Assembly (NCBI GenBank): GCA_964345555.1 | Contig: CAYFRD010000037.1 | Location: 1-15,295 of the forward strand | Length of the DNA stretch: 15,295 bases | DNA from: Peptoniphilus_E sp964345555 | Lineage (GTDB): Bacteria; Bacillota; Clostridia; Tissierellales; Peptoniphilaceae | Direction of reading: 5' to 3' | Shown: positions 6,943 through 14,276 of the stretch, one piece after another | Position numbering within the stretch: the stretch's first letter is position 1 | How the letters are laid out: each line of letters begins with the position of its first letter | Position numbers and translations under genes: made by a program | The notes under the pieces: generated by a model | Databases searched by the model: none | The model's input: only the letters and a program-made list of their open reading frames with translations | What the model was told of the DNA's origin: nothing

Positions 6943-8049
6943 TTATTTAATTTCCAATGTAAAACTATCGCCGATTTTTTCTGTATGATATATAAAATTT
7001 CCTTGTTGATCTTGCTTTCTTTCTCCAAAAATCGTAGTGTCATAAATATCTTTATACATTTGGAAGGTTATTTCTCCTTTAAATTTATAAAATTCATCTA
7101 AAGTAAAATCACTTTTATATTCATGCCAATCGTCATTTTTTGGCACAAATACATACTCGGCGTCCATCATTTTATCCTCTCTGCTTGAGGAATTATCATG
7201 TTCAAATACGATTTTTCTTCCTTCTTTATCCTCTCCGATAAATCTATTTTGCTCATAAATATTTTTAGCGGAAGGCTCTACGGTCTCAATTCTCGGTTTA
7301 AATAAATTTACCAACATTTTTGATATTGTATATTCTTCCGCTTTCGGAACAGAAAAATCTTCCAAATATACCTTTGTATCCTTTGATAATTCTTTCATAG
7401 ATATATTCAATTCCACCAGTGCTCTGTCCTCGTCATTGAAAAATTCTGCAAATTCTATTCCAAGTTTTATATCACCTGCCGGTATATATTTATCCAGTTT
7501 AAACTCTCTAACATCTGAAATAAGACCGTTTCCGATTTTTTCCTCATTGCTTGAGCTTAAATTGACAAAATATCTCACCCCATTTATATAAATCTTATCG
7601 ACTATATATATATAATCATTTTTTTCCTGATATCTTATACTGTATTTTTCCGGATAAATAAGATTTAAGTACCCGTATTTTCCGTCTATAGCCACATCCT
7701 CTATGACAAAGGACATATGGCTCAATGTCACACTTTCATGAAGATTTACCGTATATTTTTTTATATCTTCCGGAAGATTATTTGCCTTGCTGAGTTCAAT
7801 TCTTTCATCGGTAAAAAATGTATCCACCAAATTAGCTATTTCAGCCCTTACATTTTCATTAGTTAAAACAATCGAAGAAACTAAAATGATGACAGCTGCT
7901 GCAAGACCGGCAAATTTTTTTGCATGATTTTCCCTTTTGGAGACATTAAATTTTTTCTTTATAGATGATATTTTTTCTCGATCCAAGTTTATATCCTCAT
8001 AATTTGTGGAAATATCGTTTAAAAATTCAAAAATTTCTCTATTTTTCAT
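6943..8049 (-). CDS. DUF4179-type membrane protein, probable anti-sigma factor
   Basis: A 368-residue protein encoded immediately after the ECF sigma gene. A short N-terminal cytoplasmic part (1-45) carries basic residues (KKKFNVSKRENHAKK). A single membrane helix follows at about 46-63 (FAGLAAAVIILVSSIVL), then a large extracytoplasmic domain rich in beta-strand-like segments. This organisation and the sequence just after the helix are those of DUF4179 proteins that pair with ECF sigma factors in Firmicutes. The start at 8049 is chosen for the GGAGGA just upstream, which lies in the last codons of the sigma gene; the one-base gap between genes indicates translational coupling. An ATG 24 bases further up lies inside the sigma gene and is less likely. 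The expected role is to hold the sigma factor inactive at the membrane until an envelope signal arrives; this is inferred from gene order and architecture. Confidence 0.8.
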   Translation of the reverse strand: MKNREIFEFLNDISTNYEDINLDREKISSIKKKFNVSKRENHAKKFAGLAAAVIILVSSIVLTNENVRAEIANLVDTFFTDERIELSKANNLPEDIKKYTVNLHESVTLSHMSFVIEDVAIDGKYGYLNLIYPEKYSIRYQEKNDYIYIVDKIYINGVRYFVNLSSSNEEKIGNGLISDVREFKLDKYIPAGDIKLGIEFAEFFNDEDRALVELNISMKELSKDTKVYLEDFSVPKAEEYTISKMLVNLFKPRIETVEPSAKNIYEQNRFIGEDKEGRKIVFEHDNSSSREDKMMDAEYVFVPKNDDWHEYKSDFTLDEFYKFKGEITFQMYKDIYDTTIFGERKQDQQGNFIYHTEKIGDSFTLEIK

Positions 8050-8050
8050 T

Positions 8051-8563
8051 TTATCCTCCATTAAATTCTTCAAATAACTTCTTGCGTATGCGTTTTACTC
8101 TGCTGTATAAAGAATTTTTACTTACCTTTAGAGCTTCTGATAACTCATCATAGGTAAGTCCCTCTAAAAATAATAATGTAAACAATTCTCTATCTTCTTT
8201 TGAAAGATAGCTAAAAATTTCCTTTACTAAAAGTTTAGTAAATTCCTCTTCCGAATAACCCTGAATTTCTTCAACAAGCTCCAAACAATTGTGCTTCACT
8301 TCTTTTCTCAAAGCATCTATCGCCTTATATCTTGCCACTGATGCACACCAGTTTTTAAAGGTTGACCTATGGGGATCAAAAGAGCCGATGTTTTCCCAGA
8401 CAGCAAAAATTGCATCATTTAACGCTTCTTCCTGAAGATATGGAAAATCTGATAAAATTCTCGAGATTACACTGTTTAAAATGCCGCTGTAGTTTTCAAT
8501 AAGAAAACCTAAAGCTTCTTTGTTTTTTATCTTTAGCATCTTTATTAATTTTTTCTCATCCAT
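8051..8563 (-). CDS. ECF-type RNA polymerase sigma factor
   Basis: A 170-residue sigma-70 family factor of extracytoplasmic-function type, containing only regions 2 and 4. Region 2 spans about 18-88, with the core-binding/-10 segment ALNDAIFAVWENIGSFDP and FKNWCASVARYKAIDALRK. Region 4 spans about 112-166, with the helix-turn-helix LTYDELSEALKVSKNSLYSR followed by VKRIRKKL. The ATG has AAGGAGA seven bases upstream. It forms a two-gene unit with the downstream DUF4179 protein, separated by one base. It directs RNA polymerase to promoters of an unknown envelope- or stress-related regulon; autoregulation is common for such pairs. Confidence 0.93.
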   Translation of the reverse strand: MDEKKLIKMLKIKNKEALGFLIENYSGILNSVISRILSDFPYLQEEALNDAIFAVWENIGSFDPHRSTFKNWCASVARYKAIDALRKEVKHNCLELVEEIQGYSEEEFTKLLVKEIFSYLSKEDRELFTLLFLEGLTYDELSEALKVSKNSLYSRVKRIRKKLFEEFNGG

Positions 8564-8581
8564 TTTTATCTCCTTTCACCC

Positions 8582-8614
8582 ATTATATTCGTATAGAAAA
8601 TAAAAATCTGTCAA
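8582..8614 (-). promoter_or_regulatory. Possible promoter of the sigma/anti-sigma pair
   Basis: On the minus strand a consensus TTGACA (8614-8609) and a consensus TATAAT (8587-8582) precede the sigma gene, the latter 18 bases before its ATG. The two boxes are 21 bases apart, too far for one ordinary sigma-70 promoter, and the -10 is unusually close to the start codon. They may belong to different promoters or to one with an atypical factor. Treat as a hint only. Confidence 0.28.
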
Positions 8615-8625
8615 ACTTTTTAATC

Positions 8626-8659
8626 AAAAAAAGTTGTGTTCTAAAGCAGACCACAACTT
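8626..8659 (-). terminator. Intrinsic terminator after the small protein gene
   Basis: AAGTTGTG (8631-8638) pairs with CACAACTT (8652-8659), extended inward past one mismatch by TCT/AGA around a five-base loop. In minus-strand transcription the hairpin is followed by a run of seven T (complement of 8626-8632). It therefore terminates transcripts coming from 8818 and separates the small gene from the sigma factor. Confidence 0.72.
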
Positions 8660-8686
8660 CTTTAAAATTTTAATATAATCTTTTTC

Positions 8687-8818
8687 TTATGAATTCTCAT
8701 ATTCATCTTCTGAGGATTCTTCAATCTTTTTCCCTTCTTCTTGGGATTTATTTAATTTATCTTCTCTTTTCTTTTCTTTGAGATCTTTTAAAACCTCCAA
8801 AACGCAGCATAATTTCAT
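8687..8818 (-). CDS. Small charged protein with N-terminal Cys-Cys (43 residues)
   Basis: A short reading frame begins with ATG at 8818, preceded by a strong AGGAGGG (complement of 8825-8831) at good spacing. The product starts MKLCCVLEVLKDLKEKKRED and continues as a highly charged tail rich in Lys, Glu and Ser, ending EDEYENS. It has no membrane segment and would be mostly helical or disordered. An intrinsic terminator follows 28 bases after the stop. Ribosome binding site, frame and terminator together make it a credible gene although it is short. No family is recognised. The adjacent cysteines near the start could bind metal or form a disulphide, but that is speculation. The aminotransferase gene diverges from it. 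Confidence 0.58.
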   Translation of the reverse strand: MKLCCVLEVLKDLKEKKREDKLNKSQEEGKKIEESSEDEYENS

Positions 8819-8920
8819 ACAAATCCCTCCTTTTACTCCATATATACTCAATGCACATTTAAAATAATCAAAGGCTTATATTATTATAATTAAAAAACTT
8901 GGGGACAAGAGGACTTTATT

Positions 8921-8948
8921 TTGATATTATCCAATTAAGAGATAATGT
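8921..8948 (+). promoter_or_regulatory. Candidate promoter with overlapping dyad for the aminotransferase operon
   Basis: TTGATA (8921-8926) and TAATGT (8943-8948) are separated by 16 bases, 25 bases before the ATG at 8973. A perfect six-base inverted repeat, ATTATC - nine bases - GATAAT (8926-8946), overlaps both boxes, as a repressor operator would. Both are readings of AT-rich sequence without further support. Confidence 0.38.
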
Positions 8949-8972
8949 GTTGAATTTTTAAAGGAGAATATT

Positions 8973-10154
8973 ATGAAAAAATTTATATCCGATAATGTAA
9001 ACAAACTCACTCCATCCGGCATAAGAAAGGTCATGGAAAAGGCTCTGGAAATGGAGAGAAATGGCGAAAAAGTCTATCACTTTGAAGTAGGCAGACCTGA
9101 TTTCGACACACCCAAGTACATAAAGGATGCCTGCATAAAGAGCATTGAAGAGGGAAATGTATTTTACACTTCCAATTTCGGCACCGACGAATTGAGAAAT
9201 GCAATAGCAGATAAACTTAAAAAAGAAAATAACTTGGACTATGATAAAAGCGAAATACTCATCACGGCAGGTCTTTCGGAGGCGGTCTTTGATATATTGC
9301 TTACCATATTGGGCGATGGAGATGAACTTCTTGTTCCAAATCCCGGATGGATAAACTACATCAACGTGCCGGTTCTATTCAATGCAAAACCTGTACCTTA
9401 TGATCTGTTGGAAAAAAATGATTTTCAAATCGATATTGATGAATTGGAGGAAAAGGTATCAGAAAAAACCAAGGCAATAGTTTTAATTTCGCCCAGCAAT
9501 CCCACCGGAGGAATTTTAACTCAGCAAACCCTTGAAAAAATCGCAGTCTTTGCAAAAAAACACAACATAATGGTCATATCTGATGAGATATACGAAAGAA
9601 TAATATACGATGACGCAAAGCATGTGAGCATAGGATCTTTACCGGGTATGAAGGAAAGAACCGTTACCTTAAACGGATTTTCAAAGGCTTACTCCATGAC
9701 CGGTTGGAGATTGGGCTATATCGCCGCTCCTTCAGACTTCATCAAGGCCTTTAACAAAGTTCACCAACACAACACTTCCTGTGCAACTTCCTTTGTGCAA
9801 AAAGCCGGTGCAGTTGCCTTGACGGAGGAAAAAAACGAAGTCAACGATATGGTAAAAGAGTACAAAAGAAGAAGAGACTACTTGGTCCAAAAGGTAAACT
9901 CCATTGACGGCTTGAGCGTGAGTAATCCCAAGGGAGCTTTTTATGCCTTTATAAATATCTCAAAGCTGGGCATCACCTGTGAAGAATTCTGCAATAGACT
10001 TATTGATGAAGCCAAGGTTGCCTGTGTTCCGGGAACGGTATTTGGTGAAGGTGGCAGGAACTTTGTGCGTATGTCCTATGCCAACAGCTATGAAAATATA
10101 GTCAAGGGTCTGGATGAAGTGGAAAAACTTGTTGAAGATATATTGAGTAAATAG
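8973..10154 (+). CDS. PLP-dependent aminotransferase, class I
   Basis: A 393-residue fold-type I aminotransferase of the aspartate/aromatic-type class I group, of normal length. The pyridoxal-phosphate lysine is Lys238 in NGFSKAYSMTGWRLGY. Asn176 (SPSNPTGG), Asp204 and Tyr207 (SDEIYER) contact the cofactor, and Arg366 (NFVRMSYA) should bind the substrate carboxylate. The N-terminal segment includes EVGRPDFDTP, common in the alanine/aromatic/aspartate-like members. AAAGGAGA lies upstream of the ATG. It is followed after seven bases by a D-2-hydroxyacid dehydrogenase, so the pair could deaminate an amino acid to a 2-oxo acid and then reduce it. It is not the class V enzyme of serine synthesis, which argues against a SerC-SerA pair. 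Amino-acid preference cannot be told from sequence alone. Confidence 0.93.
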   Translation: MKKFISDNVNKLTPSGIRKVMEKALEMERNGEKVYHFEVGRPDFDTPKYIKDACIKSIEEGNVFYTSNFGTDELRNAIADKLKKENNLDYDKSEILITAGLSEAVFDILLTILGDGDELLVPNPGWINYINVPVLFNAKPVPYDLLEKNDFQIDIDELEEKVSEKTKAIVLISPSNPTGGILTQQTLEKIAVFAKKHNIMVISDEIYERIIYDDAKHVSIGSLPGMKERTVTLNGFSKAYSMTGWRLGYIAAPSDFIKAFNKVHQHNTSCATSFVQKAGAVALTEEKNEVNDMVKEYKRRRDYLVQKVNSIDGLSVSNPKGAFYAFINISKLGITCEEFCNRLIDEAKVACVPGTVFGEGGRNFVRMSYANSYENIVKGLDEVEKLVEDILSK

Positions 10155-10161
10155 GTGAGCC

Positions 10162-11079
10162 ATGGCAAATATTTTAATAACGGAAAAAATGAACGACATC
10201 GCTGAAAAAGTTTTACGTGAAGCAGGACATAACGTAATTCTCGGCTGGGAACTGTCGGAAAAGGAGCTCAAAGAAAATTTAAACACTGTAGATGCTATAC
10301 TGGTGAGAATCATGGATCTGCACGGAGATTTAATAACCCGTAATCCCAATTTGAAAATAATATCAAAACACGGTGTAGGACTTGACAACATAGATTTGGC
10401 TTTCGCAAAGACAAATAACATTAAAGTGACTGTGACACCCGGTGCAAACAGTCAAGCCGTAGCGGAACATTCCGTCGCCATGATGATGGCTCTTGCAAAG
10501 AATTTTCCGCTCATAACAGACAAGTATAAAGAAATCGGATTTGAATCCAAAAATATAAAAACAGCCATTGAACTAAAGGGCAAAACTGCAGGAATTTTGG
10601 GTTATGGAAACATCGGCAGCAGAGTTGCCAAGATATTGAAGTATGGTTTCGATATGAGGGTATTAATCTACGATCCCTACATTGACAACGTGCCTGCGGA
10701 CATGGAATTAGTCAAATCCAAGGAAGAAGTCTTAAAAAACAGCGACTTTATCACAATTCACTTAATGCTTACGGAGGATACATTACACTTGATCAGCGAA
10801 AAAGAATTTAATATGATGAAAGACAGCGCCATTTTAATAAACTGTGCAAGAGGACCTCACATAGATGAAGCCGCATTGATAAAGGCGCTACAGGATAAAA
10901 AAATAGCCGGTGCAGGTCTTGATGTGACTGAAATTGAGCCCTGTTCTCCTGACAATCCGCTCTTTCACATGGACAATGTAATCCTCACTCCACATTATGC
11001 TCCAACCACTGTGGAGGCTGCATACAATGTAGCAAAGATGGCTGCGGACAACTTGGTAAACTTCTTTAAAAATAATTAA
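10162..11079 (+). CDS. D-2-hydroxyacid dehydrogenase (phosphoglycerate dehydrogenase-like)
   Basis: A 305-residue NAD-dependent D-2-hydroxyacid dehydrogenase without an ACT domain. The dinucleotide fold has GILGYGNIG (144-152) and Asp171 (IYDP). Catalytic residues are Arg230 (NCARG), Glu259 (IEP) and His278 (TPHYAPTT). The last motif has Tyr-Ala-Pro where most relatives, including the paralogue at 1838, have Ile-Gly-Gly, a change next to the active-site histidine that may affect specificity. It starts with ATG seven bases after the aminotransferase stop, with AGGTGAG overlapping the gap, so the two genes are translationally linked. The likely role is reduction of the 2-oxo acid made by the aminotransferase, regenerating NAD during amino-acid fermentation, or the reverse. 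This pathway is inferred from the pairing. Confidence 0.92.
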   Translation: MANILITEKMNDIAEKVLREAGHNVILGWELSEKELKENLNTVDAILVRIMDLHGDLITRNPNLKIISKHGVGLDNIDLAFAKTNNIKVTVTPGANSQAVAEHSVAMMMALAKNFPLITDKYKEIGFESKNIKTAIELKGKTAGILGYGNIGSRVAKILKYGFDMRVLIYDPYIDNVPADMELVKSKEEVLKNSDFITIHLMLTEDTLHLISEKEFNMMKDSAILINCARGPHIDEAALIKALQDKKIAGAGLDVTEIEPCSPDNPLFHMDNVILTPHYAPTTVEAAYNVAKMAADNLVNFFKNN

Positions 11080-11171
11080 TTCAGATTTTTATATTTTTAG
11101 AAAATATGATAGTATATTTGTGTATTTTAATATTGTTATAAATTTTTTGATATACAAATAAGGAGGTTTAC

Positions 11172-11765
11172 TTGAAAAAAGTAAAGAATTTTATAATACT
11201 GTTGCTGATTATTTTATTTTTAGTGACAGCAGGATTTTTTATGGGAAAGAAAAGAGGAGAGAAACAGGCGACGCCCGAAATAACTTCATCTCTGATAGAA
11301 AACAGATTGGAAAAATCAAGGGAACTGATTTCCACAAAGTACCACTACACCAATATGGGTTCCTTTGAAAATCAAGCTCAGTACTACGGATTTGACATTC
11401 CCTTCACCACCAAAGGCTTCATAATATCCTATGACGGAATCATCAGTGCAGGTATGGATATGGAAGAGGTGCAAGTTAATCTCGAAGGCAATACCATCAA
11501 AATCAAGCTTGGTAAAGCTAAGATAATCTCTCACGAGATAGATGAAGATTCCATAAAGGTATTTGATGAGAAAAATTCCATCTTCAATCCAATAAAAGTT
11601 GAAGATTATTCGAATTTCTCAAAGGATCAAAAGGAAAAAGTGAAACAAAATGCCATAGAAAAAGGTTTACTAACTCTTGCAGAAGAAGAAACACAAAAAG
11701 CGATTCGTGAAATCCTTACATTGGATCCGCAAATCGCAGAGAAATACGTTATTGAATTTCAATAA
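11172..11765 (+). CDS. DUF4230-domain membrane-anchored protein
   Basis: A 197-residue protein with one N-terminal membrane helix (about 6-24, FIILLLIILFLVTAGFF) and a basic turn GKKRG, followed by an extracytoplasmic domain. The pattern of ENRLEKSRELISTKYHYTNM (43-62), the YDGIISAGMDMEEVQV strand region and the helical end (EEETQKAIREIL) is that of DUF4230 proteins. Their function is not known. Translation starts at TTG, chosen for the AAGGAGGT six bases before it. It lies 92 bases downstream of the dehydrogenase with an AT-rich gap containing an ATATTTT/AAAATAT dyad (11091-11107), and ends just before a strong terminator, so it may be a separate unit or the last gene of the transcript. Confidence 0.8.
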   Translation: MKKVKNFIILLLIILFLVTAGFFMGKKRGEKQATPEITSSLIENRLEKSRELISTKYHYTNMGSFENQAQYYGFDIPFTTKGFIISYDGIISAGMDMEEVQVNLEGNTIKIKLGKAKIISHEIDEDSIKVFDEKNSIFNPIKVEDYSNFSKDQKEKVKQNAIEKGLLTLAEEETQKAIREILTLDPQIAEKYVIEFQ

Positions 11766-11773
11766 ACAATACT

Positions 11774-11795
11774 CCCCGGCATAGCCGGGGTTTTT
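11774..11795 (+). terminator. Intrinsic terminator after the DUF4230 gene
   Basis: CCCCGGC - ATA - GCCGGGG, a perfect seven-base-pair GC stem, followed by five T. It begins nine bases after the stop codon. The 11796-11903 stretch beyond it shows no gene. Confidence 0.93.
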
Positions 11796-11903
11796 CTCAT
11801 GAGAGTCAAAGAACTATTGTTATAATCCAATTTTTAAGAGTACCTTCATTCTGACACTTGCAAACTTTAGCTGCTCCTTAAAATGAATTCAATATCGAAA
11901 TAA

Positions 11904-11930
11904 CCGGCAGATGTCCATATCTGCCCCTAC
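11904..11930 (-). repeat. GTAGGGG-type palindromic repeat, copy B
   Basis: On the minus strand it reads GTAGGGGCAGAT - six bases - ATCTGCCGG. It shares the GTAGGGG head and the CCG tail with copy A at 6263, but the stem bases differ on both arms and still pair (GGCAGAT with ATCTGCC). It faces copy C, 23 bases away, in opposite orientation, forming a pair. Confidence 0.6.
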
Positions 11931-11953
11931 TTATAATAAATGAAATGAAAAAA

Positions 11954-11983
11954 TTGTAGAGAACTATGCTCTCATCGTCCCGG
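11954..11983 (+). repeat. Degenerate palindromic repeat, copy C, inside the kinase 3' end
   Basis: The sequence TTGTAGAGAACTATGCTCTC followed by ATCGTCCC matches the minus-strand reading of copy A at most positions; changes are concentrated in the left arm, so the hairpin is weakened. The right arm contains the stop codon and last codons (Pro-Gly-Arg) of the sensor kinase on the opposite strand. Confidence 0.6.
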
Positions 11984-13393
11984 ATGAATACCAATGGCAT
12001 AAGGACTATATGAGATAGGAAGTCTGATGAAAAAAGTTGTTTTTTCATCATCTGATTCCACCCATACTTCTCCTCCGTGAAGAGATATTATCTCCTTGGT
12101 CAGCGACAATCCTATACCGAAATTACCGCCCTTTCCTTTAAAAAATCGATCAAATATATGGGGCAAGTCATTGGTTTCTATGGACTCTCCATCGTTGCTT
12201 ATGGAAATGATCATGTTCTCTGAATTTTCTTTGTAGTAGTTAATGTCGACTTTTGTTTGCGCATATCGCACGGCATTGGAAAGTATGTTGAGCAGTGCAT
12301 GAGATAGCTTGCTTTCGTCGGCATACAGAATCAGCGGATAGGAAAAATCGCAATTTATTTCAAGGTTCTTCTTTAAAGCCAATTTTTCCACGCTGCCGAT
12401 ACAACTGTCTATCATCTCTCTTATATCCATCATCTCCGCATCTATGGTTTCTGTTCCCGTTTCTATTCTTGACAGCGTGAGTATGTCGTCTACGAGGGAT
12501 TTCATTTTTCTGCTTTCACTCAAAATAATTCCGGCACTTTCAATATTATTTTCTCCGATATTTTTTTGAATGCCTTCAGCATAACCTTGAATACTCATAA
12601 GAGGAGTACGGAGCTCATGGGAAGCATTTTGGAAAAATATACGCCTACTGCTTTCCGCTTCATCAAGACGTTTTGATATAGAGTAAATGGTATCGAGCAT
12701 TTCGTCAAATTCTTCATATCCCAAGGGAGTTATGTTGATGTCCTCTCTTTTGCCTAATTGTTCTATATAGGATTTAAGTTTTGTCAGAGAAAAATCAATT
12801 TTACAGGAGCTGTTAAAGGAAATTAATATTCCAGGAATTGCCACTCCGATCATGGATAAAGCAAGTACAATGTAGAGCAATTTATGCAACATCTCAATTG
12901 GAGTGATATCCACAAAGACAATTGCGTAATAGATTCCGCTTCCTGCACGGCTTTTCAAAAATTCCGAAGAAGATATATCAAAGGATTTAATTTTACAAAA
13001 ATATCCTCTTCCATATTTTTTTAGACTCACTGTCGTATTGTCTTTCATTAAATTTTCATTCTCGACAAAATAATTGACGATCTGTTTTTCTCGCGTTTCT
13101 TTTTCTTCTGCATAGTAGAAGCTGTCGCTTATTACATGTCCCTTTCTATCCATGATTATGTGATTGATTGGAAAAATAAATGAATCATCATTTAAAACAC
13201 CGGTGCTGAAGATCTCCTCATCGGAGTAATATTGCTCAATGTATTTGAATTCATCGGCGATGGATTTCGACGTGATTTGCTTTACATATACCTGCATGAC
13301 AAAATTCACGGTGAAATACAGTACGATAAATGCAAAGGTTAGAAGAATAATGGGCTGCAAAAAAATCTGTGATTTTAATGAGGTTTTTTTCAT
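11972..13393 (-). CDS. Sensor histidine kinase
   Basis: A 473-residue membrane sensor kinase. Two hydrophobic segments (about 11-33 and 171-193) bracket an extracytoplasmic sensing region of roughly 135 residues. A HAMP-like linker follows (195-250), then the dimerisation/phosphoacceptor domain with His259 in NASHELRTPL. The ATP-binding domain has the N box LLNILSNAVRYA (Asn373), G1 NDGESI, the F box PHIFDRFFKG, and G2 FGIGLSL. All residues needed for kinase activity are present. Its ATG overlaps the stop of the response regulator gene by four bases, so the pair is co-translated. The last residues (HPGR) and the stop codon come from palindromic repeat copy C, suggesting that the original C-terminus was altered by the repeat; the catalytic domain is complete before it. 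The signal sensed is unknown. Confidence 0.95.
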   Translation of the reverse strand: MKKTSLKSQIFLQPIILLTFAFIVLYFTVNFVMQVYVKQITSKSIADEFKYIEQYYSDEEIFSTGVLNDDSFIFPINHIIMDRKGHVISDSFYYAEEKETREKQIVNYFVENENLMKDNTTVSLKKYGRGYFCKIKSFDISSSEFLKSRAGSGIYYAIVFVDITPIEMLHKLLYIVLALSMIGVAIPGILISFNSSCKIDFSLTKLKSYIEQLGKREDINITPLGYEEFDEMLDTIYSISKRLDEAESSRRIFFQNASHELRTPLMSIQGYAEGIQKNIGENNIESAGIILSESRKMKSLVDDILTLSRIETGTETIDAEMMDIREMIDSCIGSVEKLALKKNLEINCDFSYPLILYADESKLSHALLNILSNAVRYAQTKVDINYYKENSENMIISISNDGESIETNDLPHIFDRFFKGKGGNFGIGLSLTKEIISLHGGEVWVESDDEKTTFFIRLPISYSPYAIGIHPGR

Positions 13394-14076
13394 AGATATC
13401 CTTTCAAGTCTGTCGCTATCTTAAAGCCATATCCCCAAACTGTTTCAATGAAAACATCGCTTTTCGCCTCAGATAATTTTTTTCTGAGTCTTTTCACAGC
13501 ATCATCCACAGCTCTGGTTTCAACATCACTTTCATAACCCCATACCGTATCCAAAAGCTCTCCCCTGGATACTCCGAACCCCGCCTTTCCGCATAGGCAA
13601 ACCATGATCCCGAATTCTATGCCCGTCAATCTCAGTTCTTCCTTTTTGCAGGTCACAGTTCGCAGTTTAGGAAAGATTTCAATATCTCCTATTGTCAAAT
13701 TATCCGGACTTTTAAATTCTCTTTCGAAAATATTTTTTATGCGCAGAGTCAGCTTGACAGGTGAAAAGGGTTTTGTAAAGTAATCATCGCATCCGGATAC
13801 AAATCCCGTGATGTAGTCGGCATCTCCATCTCTGGCAGTAAGCAATATAATGGGTATATCGCTCATTTTTCGTATGCTTGAGCAAACTGTGTAGCCATCT
13901 TTTTTGGGCATACAAACATCCAGTATTACCAAGTCCGCTCTCTCATTTTTAAAATCTTCCAATAGCGATTCCCCATCGGAAAAAGCCTTGACACGGTATC
14001 CTTCCTCCGTCAAAAATGAGCTCAACAATTTCAAAATATTTTCTTCATCATCTGCTATGTATATGAGTTTATCCAT
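13390..14076 (-). CDS. OmpR/PhoB-family response regulator
   Basis: A 228-residue two-domain regulator. The receiver domain (1-115) has acidic pocket Asp9-Asp10, phosphoacceptor Asp53 (VILDVCMP), Thr80 (LLTA) and Lys102 (FTKPFSP). The C-terminal winged helix-turn-helix (about 130-225) shows LTGIEFGIMVCL, RGELLDTVWGY, the recognition helix region VDDAVKRLRKKL and the wing ETVWGYGFK. It is the partner of the overlapping downstream kinase. Family members bind direct repeats with about 10-11-base spacing, and such a repeat lies upstream of the secreted protein gene next door (15109-15130), making that gene a plausible target. GAAAGGAA upstream of the ATG is the ribosome binding site. Confidence 0.95.
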   Translation of the reverse strand: MDKLIYIADDEENILKLLSSFLTEEGYRVKAFSDGESLLEDFKNERADLVILDVCMPKKDGYTVCSSIRKMSDIPIILLTARDGDADYITGFVSGCDDYFTKPFSPVKLTLRIKNIFEREFKSPDNLTIGDIEIFPKLRTVTCKKEELRLTGIEFGIMVCLCGKAGFGVSRGELLDTVWGYESDVETRAVDDAVKRLRKKLSEAKSDVFIETVWGYGFKIATDLKGYL

Positions 14077-14110
14077 AATATTCCTTTCAATTCATCGACA
14101 AATTTTTATT

Positions 14111-14138
14111 ATTGTAGCATATATTTATCCAATTCCAA
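14111..14138 (-). promoter_or_regulatory. Promoter of the two-component operon
   Basis: On the minus strand TTGGAA (14138-14133) and TACAAT (14116-14111) are 16 bases apart, and the -10 has the extended TG one base upstream (TGCTACAAT). The -10 ends 34 bases before the regulator's ATG. This is a good sigma-A type match. Confidence 0.6.
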
Positions 14139-14168
14139 AAAGTATAATCGAAATCAAATTCAACAATA

Positions 14169-14193
14169 GAGCTGCCTCTTAACCGGACAGCTC
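14169..14193 (-). terminator. Possible terminator after the secreted protein gene
   Basis: GAGCTG and CAGCTC form a six-base-pair stem around 13 bases, roughly 85 bases beyond the stop of the secreted protein. In minus-strand direction it is followed by a moderately T-rich stretch (TATTGTTGAATTTG) without a clean T run. It would separate that gene from the two-component operon, but is weak. The bases 14194-14276 contain no gene. Confidence 0.35.
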
Positions 14194-14276
14194 CATTTGT
14201 AAATTATTATATAGGTTTTATTGACATTTATCTAAAAATTTATCGCTGTGAGATGTTATTCCTGATATTTAAATAA

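Noticed and set aside
9960..10421. Minus-strand frame across the aminotransferase/dehydrogenase junction
   Set aside because: Both plus-strand genes are complete with catalytic residues and coupled starts; the opposite frame shows no family resemblance or ribosome binding site.
8973..11079. SerC-SerA serine biosynthesis operon
   Set aside because: The aminotransferase has class I motifs (SPSNPTGG, NGFSKAYSMTGWR), not those of the class V phosphoserine enzyme, and the dehydrogenase lacks a regulatory domain.
11091..11107. ATATTTT/AAAATAT dyad as a terminator
   Set aside because: An all-AT stem with no T run following would be too weak to end transcription.
6263..11983. The palindromic repeats considered as a CRISPR array
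   Set aside because: There are only three copies, far apart or facing each other, with no regular spacers and no cas genes.
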